A stretch of DNA of 64,000 nt. It comes from Nannochloropsis oceanica. Taxonomy: Eukaryota > Sar > Eustigmatophyceae > Eustigmatales > Monodopsidaceae. Where the stretch lies: positions 558,001 through 622,000 of the forward strand of contig CP038117.1 in the NCBI GenBank assembly GCA_004519485.1, given 5' to 3'. A program made the translations under genes and the position numbers. Below, piece after piece: positions 14,001 through 24,413 of the stretch. A model generated the notes under the pieces. The model was not told the DNA's origin. It saw only the letters and a list, made by a program, of their open reading frames with translations, and did no database searches. How positions within the stretch are numbered: the first letter of the stretch is position 1; each line of letters starts with the position of its first letter.

Positions 14001-17000
14001 TAAGGCGAAACCAACGTGAGGTGTAAGCATCAGGTTCACGCCGGCCACAACGGCCATGTCACAACGACCACGCTTCAGGTTGTGCGATGCCGTGTCCAAC
14101 GCCACCAAAGATGACGAGCAGGCTGTGTCGATACTGACGCTCGGTCCCTTCAACCCCAGCACATATGATACCCTATTGGCGAGAATGGATGGAGAAGCAC
14201 CAGTTCCTGTGTACACTCCTGCGATATCTGTTATAACTCTCATCCAATCGTAGCAACAGTTACCGACAAACACGCCCACAGACGATCCAGCGAGCGTTTC
14301 CTTGCTGTACCCAGTCATGTCAAGAGCTGCATATCCCACCTCGAGCAACAGCCGCTGCTGCGGATCCATGCTCACTGCCTCGATTGCGGAGATGCCGAAG
14401 AAAGCCGCGTCAAACAGCTCCACATCGTTAATGAAGCCTCCGTGCCGCACATAGCTTTTGTTCTCCGCGTCCGGGTTCGGGTCGTAGACCTTGTCCACGT
14501 CCCATCGACTTGCTGGTACTTCCACAATGCCGTCCCGACCCTCCAAGAGCATCTCCCAGAACGCCGCAGGGCTATCGCTACCGCCCGGTAGTCGACAAGC
14601 CATGCCGACCACCGCCAGCCCTTCAGAAGACGCCCCCTCCGACAAGAACACTCGCTGTATTCCACCTCGTCCACCTTGTGACGGCATGATCTCCTCCAGC
14701 AGGTACGCCGCCACTCCGTTCACCGTCGGGTAGTCCAAAAACAGGGTCGCCGACAGCTGCATCCCGCTCAATCGAGACGACAGCGTATTCCGCAGCTCCA
14801 CCTGAGCCAGTGAGTCCAGCCCCGACTCCATCAACGGCGCGTCTCCGTCCAACTCGCCGTTACCAGACACCTCCTTGGCTGTCTCCAGCACCAGGTTGCG
14901 AAGGTACTCGACTCGACCCGTAGCCGGGATAGAGCGCAATAACTCCGCTGCACCCATTGCACCCGACGAGGCACCGCCCGCCGACACATCCGACCGCGCA
15001 ACACGCGAGAAGAACGGAGGCAAGCGTCCGCCTGACCGGGCCGCGAATTTCGACCAAGACACCGGCAACACCGCCGCTTGGCCAATCCCGCCCTCCTGTG
15101 ACATGAGGCTGCTCAGCGCAGACACGCCCATCTCATTCGTGATGCCACTTATGCCCTGCCCTTCCAAACGCTTCACTGTGTCCTTCTCCGTTGCCATGCC
15201 CGCCGACGCCCACGGGCCCCACTGTACGCTCAAAGCCGGCAGACCCCGTCCACGACGGAAGTGCGCCAGCCCGTCCAATGCAGCGTTCGCAGACGCGTAG
15301 TTCGACTGACCAGGCGATCCCATCAGCGACGAGATGGACGAGAACAACACAAAAAAGTCCAACGACACGTCCAGCTCCTCAGCCAATGCATGCAAGTGCC
15401 ATGCCCCGTCCACCTTGGACGAGAACACACGCTCAAACTTCTCCACCGTCTGATTCTCCACCGTTGCATCATCCAGCACGCCAGCAGAGTGGATCACCCC
15501 GCGCACCGGTGGCAGCATCTGACCCACGGTCTTGAACATCTGGCGAACGGACTCCCGCTTCGACACGTCGCATTTTAGCACCTCCACACGGGCCTTGGAC
15601 CTGCGCAGCTTTTCTACCGCAGCCTCAGCCGCCGCACCCGACGCCCCGCTGCGCGACAGCAACACCACATTCTCGGCGCCCTCCTCGATCAAACGCTCGG
15701 CAAAGACCATACCCAGCGCACCCAGCCCGCCCGTAATCACGTACGTAGCTTCAGGGACCACGCCCATACTGCCCGGGGCAGAAATCGAAGCCTTGCTCGC
15801 CACCAAGCGTGGCACATACAGCCGGGACCCGCGCACCGCCACCTCCACCTCATTGTCCGGTATCGACATGGAGCCGTCCAGCAGGCGGCACACATCGTCC
15901 ACCATACCCTCGTCGCTGGCTCCCACGTCCACGTGGTGCACACCCAACTCGACGTGCTCGATGCCAAGCGTCTTAACAAATCCCGACACCCACGATTGAC
16001 GCGTGCTTGCTTCCGACGAAATGCTCTCCTTGTCCACGGGCAAAACCCCCGCGCTCACAAACCACAACGATGACGGGAGCACCTTGCCTTCGCTTGGGGA
16101 CAATGCACCCTTCACCAAGGCCAAGCTTCGCTTGATCATCATGTCCTCCTTGCCCGGCAGTGACACCACCGTCGACCACGTCTCCAACGCAATCAAGGCC
16201 GCCAAGTGCACCGGGCTCGTCAGGTCCGCGCGATACAACCGCACATTCTCATGCGACGAGTCCATGATCTCCAGGCCCTCGCACGCCCCGTGCTCTACCA
16301 GCGTCAGAGACGACAGCACCGTCGCCTTCTCAATCAGCTGTTTGAGCGAGACCTCAGTTACGCCCAGCACCAGCACGGCCTTGGCCTTCGAGCCAGCCAT
16401 GCTTGCCACTTCCTCCCAGGTCACCTCAAACAACAACTCATCGGATACCTTCTCCGAAGGGACAGACCAGGGAAAGGACTGCCGATTGAATATCGCCTCC
16501 GGTCGCTGCATGATTGCGCCAACTTGTGTCAGCCCATCCTTCTCCACAACTTCAGCTTCTTCTACCACCACGTGCGCGTTCGTGCCGCCAAAGCCGAACG
16601 AGCTCAGCCCCGCCACGATGCGACCCGAGACTCCCGTCCACTTACCCAAAGCTGTACGCTCCTGTGGAAAGATCAGCGGGAAGCCCTCCACGTTGATGTG
16701 CGGATTCAACTTCTTCAGGTGCAGATTCGGCGGTGCCTCCCGGTGCAGCAGCACTAGGATCGTCTTGAGCAACCCCGCTATGCCAGCGCCCGCCTCCAAG
16801 TGGCCAATGTTGGTTTTCACCGCACCCAAGACCAGCGGTCGGTCCTCCTTTCGCCCCGACCCGTACACAGCCTTCAAGGCACCGACTTCGATCGGATCCC
16901 CGAGCGACGTGCCCGTCCCGTGAGCCTCCACGTACTCCACGTCCAGCGGCGATACCTGCGCTTCTTGTAGAGCCGTGCTTATCACCTCCTCCTGCGACGG

Positions 17001-20000
17001 CCCGTTAGGTGCCGTCAGACTCGCGCTGCGGCCGTCTTGGTTCACCGCGCTTCCCTTTACCACTGCCAGCACGCGGTTTTGTGCCGCCGTCGCATCCGAC
17101 AGACGCTTCAGCACCACCGCACCACAACCCTCACCACGCACGTAGCCGTTCGCTGACTCATCAAACGTCTTGCATCTGGCATCCGCACACAACATGCGAG
17201 CTCTACATAAGGCGAAACCAACGTGAGGTGTAAGCATCAGGTTCACGCCGGCCACAACGGCCATGTCACAACGACCACGCTTCAGGTTGTGCGATGCCGT
17301 GTCCAACGCCACCAAAGATGACGAGCAGGCTGTGTCGATACTGATGCTCGGGCCCTTCAAGCCAAGCGAGTACGAGACGCGGTTTGCGGCGATTGATAAA
17401 GAAGTACCAGTTCCTGTGTAAACACTCGCACGATCTCCTAACATTTTTATCCAATCATACGATCCGATACCGACAAACACGCCCACAGACGATCCAGCGA
17501 GCGTTTCCTTGCTGTACCCAGTCATGTCAAGAGCTGCATATCCCACCTCGAGCAACAGCCGCTGCTGCGGATCCATGCTCACTGCCTCGATTGCGGAGAT
17601 GCCGAAGAAAGCCGCGTCAAACAGCTCCACATCGTTAATGAAGCCTCCGTGCCGCACATAGCTTTTGTTCTCCGCGTCCGGGTTCGGGTCGTAGACCTTG
17701 TCCACGTCCCATCGACTTGCTGGTACTTCCACAATGCCGTCCCGACCCTCCAAGAGCATCTCCCAGAACGCCGCAGGGCTATCGCTACCGCCCGGTAGTC
17801 GACAAGCCATGCCGACCACCGCCAGCCCTTCAGAAGACGCCCCCTCCGACAAGAACACTCGCTGTATTCCACCTCGTCCACCTTGTGACGGCATGATCTC
17901 CTCCAGCAGGTACGCCGCCACTCCGTTCACCGTCGGGTAGTCCAAAAACAGGGTCGCCGACAGCTGCATCCCGCTCAATCGAGACGACAGCGTATTCCGC
18001 AGCTCCACCTGAGCCAGTGAGTCCAGCCCCGACTCCATCAACGGCGCGTCTCCGTCCAACTCGCCGTTACCAGACACCTCCTTGGCTGTCTCCAGCACCA
18101 GGTTGCGAAGGTACTCGACTCGACCCGTAGCCGGGATAGAGCGCAATAACTCCGCTGCACCCATTGCACCCGACGAGGCACCGCCCGCCGACACATCCGA
18201 CCGCGCAACACGCGAGAAGAACGGAGGCAAGCGTCCGCCTGACCGGGCCGCGAATTTCGACCAAGACACCGGCAACACCGCCGCTTGGCCAATCCCGCCC
18301 TCCTGTGACATGAGGCTGCTCAGCGCAGACACGCCCATCTCATTCGTGATGCCACTTATGCCCTGCCCTTCCAAACGCTTCACTGTGTCCTTCTCCGTTG
18401 CCATGCCCGCCGACGCCCACGGGCCCCACTGTACGCTCAAAGCCGGCAGACCCCGTCCACGACGGAAGTGCGCCAGCCCGTCCAGTGCAGCGTTCGCAGA
18501 CGCGTAGTTCGACTGACCAGGCGATCCCATCAGCGACGAGATGGACGAGAACAACACAAAAAAGTCCAACGACACGTCCAGCTCCTCAGCCAATGCATGC
18601 AAGTGCCATGCCCCGTCCACCTTGGACGAGAACACACGCTCAAACTTCTCCACCGTCTGATTCTCCACCGTTGCATCATCCAGCACGCCAGCAGAGTGGA
18701 TCACCCCGCGCACCGGTGGCAGCATCTGACCCACGGTCTTGAACATCTGGCGAACGGACTCCCGCTTCGACACGTCGCATTTTAGCACCTCCACACGGGC
18801 CTTGGACCTGCGCAGCTTTTCTACCGCAGCCTCAGCCGCCGCACCCGACGCCCCGCTGCGCGACAGCAACACCACATTCTCGGCGCCCTCCTCGATCAAA
18901 CGCTCGGCAAAGACCATACCCAGCGCACCCAGCCCGCCCGTAATCACGTACGTAGCTTCAGGGACCACGCCCATACTGCCCCTTCCGTTGAGAGCTACCT
19001 CGCTCAGCACGAGGCGTGAGACGAAAGTTCGGCCATCACGAATAGATACCTCGACTTCATCGATGGAGAGGGAAGGAGGGGAGGAAAGAAGCTGCCTTAT
19101 CGTCATACTGACTGGCTGATGTTGGACATCAGCAGAGAGGTCGATTTGGTGCGCGAATAGATCAACGTGCTCCAATCGAAGTGTTTTCACAAAGCCCGAT
19201 ACCCACGCCTGTCGTGCCCCTTTCTCTGTCACGAATTCACCACAGGGCTGGGCACCACATGTTATTATTAAAAATTGGCGTGGGCGCTTATTTACATCAC
19301 ACAGCAATATCGCTTGCGCTATTCTCAGAACGCGTCGTCTAACTACGTTTTCGCCTCCTTCACCTTGGGCATGCAAAGCGCCCGCGAATATGACAGTGCC
19401 CCAGCATCTATTTTCTAGTAATTGTACGATCTGATGGCCGTCCTCGAAGTCAGCTTCCATGCTTATACCTTCAGATAATGGGGCTCGAGCGGCCGCCTCT
19501 TTATGTCTAATCCACACGGATGTATCTCCATCCGAGAAAGTCCTTCCATCGCTATCCGGGACATCCAGTATAAGAGCAGGCTCATCTACAGTACCCCAAG
19601 CTCCGACAGGACTTATCTCTTCCGACATTGGCGACCATTCCACTTCAAAGAGGACACTTTCCGTTTCCTTTTTGGCCTCCCGATCCTTCCACTTAAATTT
19701 TTGGCGACCGGAAAATAACTCCCGGCATGTCGAACCGCCGACGGTATCCGATAGTAGACTTTGTCTTTGCGACGCAGTCGACAGCTTAGCGAGAGCATGC
19801 TTGATATTGTCGCCTGTCCCTTTCCTCTTCAATGAGTGCAACCACAAGCAAGACGAAGCATCGTCAACACACTGCCGCCCCACGCCATTAAGCACAGGTT
19901 CCGGGCCAATTTCGACGAAAATCTTCACATTGCTCTTCTGTAAAGCACGCATGCCATCGTAGAACCGCACCCCTTGCATCATGTGGCAGGCCCAATACTC

Positions 20001-23000
20001 TCCCGTCGTCAGGTCTCCCTCGCTTGCGTAGGCACCCGTTACGTTTGAGACAATGGGAATAGAAGGCGATGAGAGCTGGATGCTGCTAGCAAGAGCCCTC
20101 AACGCTGGAGCAGCATCCGCCATCATGGGAGAGTGGAAAGCATGAGAAACCTGGAGCTCAGTTGCTGCGACATTCAAATGCTTGATGAGCGCTTCCCCCA
20201 AGGCCCGCGGCCCTGCCAATACGACGCTCTGAGGGGCGTTGACGGCGGCTATCGACAAATTGTGCCAGCCCGCCTCTACCCCATTCTGTAAAAGCATCTC
20301 ATCCAAAGCCATCTGTACATCATTTTCTCGGGCATGCAAAGCAAACATGGTCCCGTCCAACGTCGGCAATGACTGCATCAAAAGCCCCCGCTCAGTAATG
20401 AACCGCAGACCATCTGCCAATGAAAACACACCTGCAACACAAGCAGCGGCAAACTCCCCCGCACTGTGACCCATGACAACATCTGGCACCACACCCTTCT
20501 CTTTCCAGAGCGCAGTCAACGCCATCTCGATCGCAAATAAGGCGGGCTGAGAATAGCATGTCTCATGAATATTTTTCACTCCAACACCTTCGTCCTTCGG
20601 GTATAGCAGCTCGATCAATGAGAAGGGCCAGACTGTTTTCAAGAAGTCGTCACACTCGTTGATCACTGCGCGGAAGACAGGCTCTGACTCATACAAGGAC
20701 TTCCCCATGCCCACGTACTGGGAACCTTGACCTGTGAAAAGAAAGGCAACAGGAACTTTCGCCTGGTCCGTGGGGAAGTCTGCTATTCTCAAGACGTCTT
20801 TCCCAGCGCTCTCCTTTGTGGGCTTCCAACCCTGCACCACTAGGTGCGAATTGGTGCCACCAAAACCAAAGGAACTGATGCCAGCTATAGCCCTTTCCTC
20901 TTGCGCTTTGTTCAACGGAATGTTCTCCGTGGGAAAAACGAAGGGGCATGCGCCCAGGTTGATGCTAGGGTTGAGGGTTTGAAAGTGGAGATTGCTAGGC
21001 ACCAGCCGGTGTTGTACTACCAGCACGGCCTTGATGAAGCCCACAATGCCGGCAGCCCCCTCCAGATGGCCGATGTTGGTCTTGACAGAGCCGACATACA
21101 ATGGGTGCGTTGGATCCCGGCCAGGTCCAAACACAGCCTTGAGGGCACCCACTTCGATAGGGTCGCCCAGCGGCGTCCCTGTCCCGTGCGCTTCGATGTA
21201 GTCCACGGCCGAGGGATTGAGGCTCCCCTCGCTCAAGGCGCGGAGAATGACTTCTTGCTGGGACGGTCCGTTGGGTGCCGTGAGACTTGCACTGCGGCCA
21301 TCTTGATTCACTGCCGTGCCCCGCAACAAAGCTAGGATCAAGTTACCGTCACGCTCTGCGTCCGCCAAACGCTTCAGCACAACCGCCCCGCAACCTTCAC
21401 CGCGGACGTACCCGTTTGCAGCCGCGTCGAACGTTTTGCATCGTCCATCCACTGCGAGCATCCTCCCCTGGCAAACGGCAACATACGTGTCGGGTAGCAG
21501 GATGAGATTGACTCCGGCGGCAAGCACCACAGAGCATTGCATGCTTTGCAAGGACCTGGCGGCCAGATGCACTGCGACAGATGAGGAAGAGCAGGCAGTG
21601 TCGACACTCATGCTGGGGCCTTTCAAACCCAACGCAAACGACACACGGTTCGAAATGACGCATTGCGATGCGCCCGTGGCTGTGTACGGTCCTACTTTGG
21701 AGGGCTTGAGGCGGCTGAAATCAGTGCTACACACACCCACAAAGACGCCCGCATCTTGTCCTAAGAGCGTTCGCTGTGTGTAACCGGCGTCTACAAAGGC
21801 GCAATAGGACGTCTCGAGAAGCACCCGCTGCTGTGGGTCCATGGCCAACGCCTCGGGCTCCGAAATCCTAAAAAATGCGGCGTCGAAACTCTCAATGTCG
21901 TCCAAAAAGGCACCCGCGCGTGTATACATGGTGCCAGGGTGCTCCGGGTTCGGATGATAGTATCCGTCCACGTCCCAACGGTCCTTTGGGATCTCGGTGA
22001 CGGTGTCAGTGCCAGCGAGGAGCATGCCCCAGAATGCTCGCGCGCCGTCCACACCTCCTGGTGTCCGGCATCCCATGCCGACTACCGCTAATGGCTGATA
22101 TCTAGTGACGTTGCCTCCCTCCATGCCCCTTCCGAGGCTGCTAGCATCAGTCCCAGATCCTGCCTGGCCGCCAGCACTGACGCCAAATATTTCGTGCATG
22201 ATGTAGCCAGCAATCTGACGGATGCTGGGGTAATCAAAAATGATTGTGTCTGGGAGGTCAAAGCCCCCCAATTTTGTTGACAGCTTTTCCCGAAATTCGA
22301 TGGCCATGATGGACTCGAGACCCAAGTCCATCAGGGGCATGTCAATCTCTACATGGGGCAAACCCGTCACCCCCAGCGCCGTTTCCAAGACCAAGCGCTG
22401 CAATTTGTTCTCGATACTATCCAAAAGCTGCGCTCGGAGCTGTTCCTCCTGTGAGCGTTCTAGCACCCCATCTATTTGATGTAGAGGAGAAGATGCAGTT
22501 TCACCCAAGGCCAGCCTGGGAGAGACTGTCGCCTCGATGATGTCCAATGTCTCTTGCCCCGTGGGCTCCTCCGTTACAGTCCCCTGCCATCCATCGTTGT
22601 TTCCAAGCACCACCTCGGAGACCACCCGCAGTTGCCCTTGCTGGAGGGCGTCCCGGGTAGCCCGGCGTCGGATCTTCCCCGACGTCGTCTTCGGGATCGA
22701 CCTGTCCTGAATAGCCACAATCCGGTGCATGCGAACGCCACAGTCGCTCACCACGGCACGAAAGATCTTGTCCATCTGCTCCCGCATAAACTCCTTTGAA
22801 CTCGTGCCGCTCTTGACCTCTCGCCATTCAAAGACGATTTCCACCTGCTCGTCCTCTATGCCCGGGATGGAAGAGGCAAAGGCGGCCAAGCAGCCAGGCC
22901 GTACATTCTCGGAGGCTTTCTCCACTACCAACTCGATGTCCTGGGGGTAATAATTCTTGCCTCTCAAAATGATCAGGTCTTTGATACGCCCACAAATGAA

Positions 23001-24356
23001 GAGATGGCCGTTTTGTAGGAACCCCATATCCCCCGTACGTGTGTAGACGCCGTTACCGAACACCGGCGGCCTGTCCGGCGTGGACATGCGCGCTTGAAAC
23101 GTCTCTTGCGTGGCTTCCTCTCGGCCCCAATACCCCACGGCGCAAGATGGGCTCGACAGCCATATCTCGCCCTGGTGCCCGTCCTGAATCTCGGCCAGTG
23201 AGTCTGGCTCTACGATACGCACATCCACACGAAAGTCCGCGCCACATGCCACCAAATTGCCGCCTGCAGCCTCGCTGCACAGCACCACCTCGGTGCAGTA
23301 CGAGACCGCCACAGTGTGCTCTGCGAGGCCGTAGGCAGGCCCGACCCAATTGCGCCGCAGCCCATGGTCGGCAAATGTGGAAGAGAAAGCTGAGATATGC
23401 TCGGGATTCACCGGCTCCCCTCCTAGCTGGATAAACTGCAGGGCACTCAGATCCAAAGGCTCCTGCTTCCCGCGCTGGCTTTTCCATCGGCGTGCCGTGA
23501 GCCCCAGGGCGAAGTTGGGGGCCGTGCTAAAATGGGCCCCAACCTTGGACATGGTTTTGATCCAGATGAGCGGGTTTTTTACAAAGGTCATGGGCGACAT
23601 GTGGTACATGCGAAAGCCCCCCACAAAGGGCATGATCAAGCCCACGATAAGTCCCATGTCGTGATATTGCGGGAGCCAGCTCACGCCCACGGGCGACTCG
23701 ATGTCCTCTGCCGTGCGGGTGCGGTTACAGAATACGTCCCGACGAAGGGAAAAAAGGATGAGGTCGTTGACATTATGGTCAAGGTTCCCGAAGGTTATCA
23801 TCACGCCTTTCGGATCGCCCGTGGACCCGCTCGTATACTGCAAGAAGGCCACGTCGTCAGAGCACAGGTTGGGTTCGTCGTGGAAGGTCCCGGTGCCGGC
23901 AAGGATGGCCTCGGTGGACTCCCACTTCATGCCCCGGGGCCACTTAGCGGTGGATAATACGTTGAGCTGCGAGGCCTTTCGGAACCAGTTGACGGTATTG
24001 TCAGTAAGGCAAAGCTTGGCGCCGGCGCTGTCAACAATCAGCTCAAGCTTTTCGAGAGACATTTTCAGTTTGGTGGGATTGGGGGGATAAACAGGTACGG
24101 CCACCACGCCCAGCCGCAGGCAAGCCAAAAATGCCACGAAGAACTCCAGGCCGAAACCGTAACATAAGATAACGCGCTCTCCTTTGTTTAAACCATACTT
24201 GCCGAACAGGTAGTGAGAGATGGCGCCCGAGCGGTCCCAAATATACTCGTACGAGTAGTCAATGGTCTCATTTTTCTCTCCAATCCACGTGGAAAAGACC
24301 TGGGCCCCTTTCTTACTGACCATCGCCTGCGCATCTTGGAGCAGTCGCACCGAATC
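1..24356 (-). CDS. Giant modular type I polyketide synthase with fatty-acyl-AMP-ligase loading module (3' end off window)
   Basis: One minus-strand frame is open from the left edge to an in-frame TGA at 24411-24413, giving more than 8,100 codons without an intron; the stop lies beyond position 1. Domains in coding order are FAAL, ACP, then six modules: KS-AT-KR-ACP, KS-KR-ACP, KS-KR-ACP, KS-AT-DH-ER-KR-ACP, KS-KR-ACP, KS-AT(cut). Visible motifs include [10 protein letters not shown] (FAAL), DTACSSS, EAHGTGT and KTNIGHLE (KS), GHSAGE and HAFH (AT), [10 protein letters not shown] (DH), TGGLGALG (KR) and GLDSL (ACP). The enzyme should activate a free fatty acid as acyl-AMP and extend it with malonyl units. 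The first in-frame ATG is at 24323. The upstream residues [11 protein letters not shown] (from 24356) also fit the FAAL family and follow a good splice acceptor, so a short upstream exon is possible. Identity as a modular PKS is certain; product and true ends are not. Confidence 0.95.
1845..3210 (-). repeat. Core PKS repeat block, copy 1 (KR-ACP-KS start)
   Basis: A 1,366-bp block encoding the catalytic KR half, ACP and N-terminus of the next KS is shared by all five module junctions with only scattered base differences. The other copies lie at offsets 3,207, 9,339, 12,546 and 15,753. Confidence 0.93.
2150..5300 (-). other. PKS module 5: KS-KR-ACP, no AT
   Basis: Same layout as modules 2 and 3 and offset from module 3 by 9,339 bp. 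KS5 is the most diverged of the repeated ketosynthases: the stretch 4430-5050 differs and the active site reads [13 protein letters not shown] instead of [16 protein letters not shown]5 lies at about 3210-2640 and ACP5 at about 2370-2150. There is no AT. Confidence 0.87.
5052..6417 (-). repeat. Core PKS repeat block, copy 2
   Basis: Copy of the 1,366-bp block. It carries private variants, for example A instead of G near 5934 (shared with copies 3 and 4 but not 1 and 5). Confidence 0.93.
5360..11430 (-). other. PKS module 4: KS-AT-DH-ER-KR-ACP (fully reducing)
   Basis: KS4 (11430-10150) is followed by AT4 (10090-9170; [24 protein letters not shown]). DH (about 9020-8180) has the hot-dog motif [10 protein letters not shown] and the second-half motif [10 protein letters not shown], so both catalytic residues are present. 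A linker and structural KR segment follows, then ER (about 7420-6440) with [20 protein letters not shown] and the nucleotide-binding [13 protein letters not shown]. The catalytic KR (6417-5850) and ACP4 (5570-5360) complete the set. Full reduction to a methylene is predicted. Confidence 0.9.
11184..12549 (-). repeat. Core PKS repeat block, copy 3
   Basis: Copy of the 1,366-bp block joining module 3 to KS4. Confidence 0.93.
11490..14640 (-). other. PKS module 3: KS-KR-ACP, no AT
   Basis: This is an exact-length copy of module 2, displaced by 3,207 bp and almost identical in sequence. KS3 (14640-13360) keeps DTACSSSL but has a private stretch before it (14137-14265). KR (12.55-11.98 kb) and ACP3 (11.70-11.49 kb) match module 2. 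No AT is present. Confidence 0.88.
14391..15756 (-). repeat. Core PKS repeat block, copy 4
   Basis: Copy of the 1,366-bp block joining module 2 to KS3. Confidence 0.93.
14700..17850 (-). other. PKS module 2: KS-KR-ACP, no AT
   Basis: KS2 (17850-16570) has [22 protein letters not shown] and KTNIGHLEA, so it looks active. Directly after [14 protein letters not shown] comes a roughly 270-residue linker and KR structural segment (begins [10 protein letters not shown]), then the catalytic KR (15.76-15.19 kb) and ACP2 (14.91-14.70 kb, GLDSL). There is no GHSxGE or HAFH segment anywhere between KS and KR, so no acyltransferase is encoded in this module. The extender must be supplied by another AT, either in trans or from modules 1, 4 or 6. 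Confidence 0.88.
17598..18963 (-). repeat. Core PKS repeat block, copy 5
   Basis: Copy of the block joining module 1 to KS2. Identity stops at about 18981; beyond it the structural KR half, AT1 and KS1 are diverged. Confidence 0.93.
17900..22110 (-). other. PKS module 1: KS-AT-KR-ACP
   Basis: KS1 (about 22110-20830) has [29 protein letters not shown] and [13 protein letters not shown]1 (about 20750-19830) has [17 protein letters not shown] at the nucleophile and SHAFHSP, the HAFH signature usual for malonyl-CoA. About 270 residues without DH motifs follow, corresponding to the structural half of the KR, then the catalytic KR (from about 18.98 kb, [19 protein letters not shown]). ACP1 is at about 18110-17900. 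KS1 and AT1 are clearly diverged from the other modules, whereas the catalytic KR half onwards is nearly identical to them. Predicted outcome is one malonyl extension with beta-hydroxyl. Confidence 0.88.
22170..24356 (-). other. PKS loading region: fatty-acyl-AMP ligase plus ACP
   Basis: The N-terminal part of the megasynthase is an ANL-superfamily adenylating domain (about 24356-22600). The core motif is [10 protein letters not shown] near 23.84 kb, followed by GEIWLSSPS, and the closing TTSGKIRRR motif is near 22.68 kb. A run resembling [20 protein letters not shown] and VPVYPPNP is typical of FAAL loading domains rather than of acyl-CoA synthetases. An ACP follows at about 22450-22170, with the carrier serine in DLGLESIM. 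In the family, such a pair adenylates a fatty acid and transfers it to the ACP phosphopantetheine, so the polyketide chain starts from a fatty acid rather than acetate. Confidence 0.9.
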
Positions 24357-24413
24357 CTGCCAGAAATCAGGATGGGTGTGGATGAGGACATGTATAGACA
24401 CAGATTTGAGTCA

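Larger units (their letters stand above)
9340..15756 (-). repeat. Long direct repeat, copy B (partner 1-6417)
   Basis: This is the second copy of the 9,339-bp-offset repeat. Within it and beyond, modules 3 and 2 form a tandem pair with a period of 3,207 bp (1,069 codons). Positions about 11184-15756 align to 14391-18963. Confidence 0.95.

Noticed and set aside
20461-20480. GHSAGE in the AT instead of the more usual GHSxGE with V, L or I, considered as a sign of inactivity
   Set aside because: The catalytic Ser and flanking Gly/His are intact and both ATs share it; Ala at this position is tolerated in the family.
1-24356. Idea that the long tandem DNA repeats are transposons or virus-like insertions
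   Set aside because: Every repeat boundary respects the PKS frame and module order, and no transposase, reverse transcriptase, capsid gene or terminal repeat is seen.
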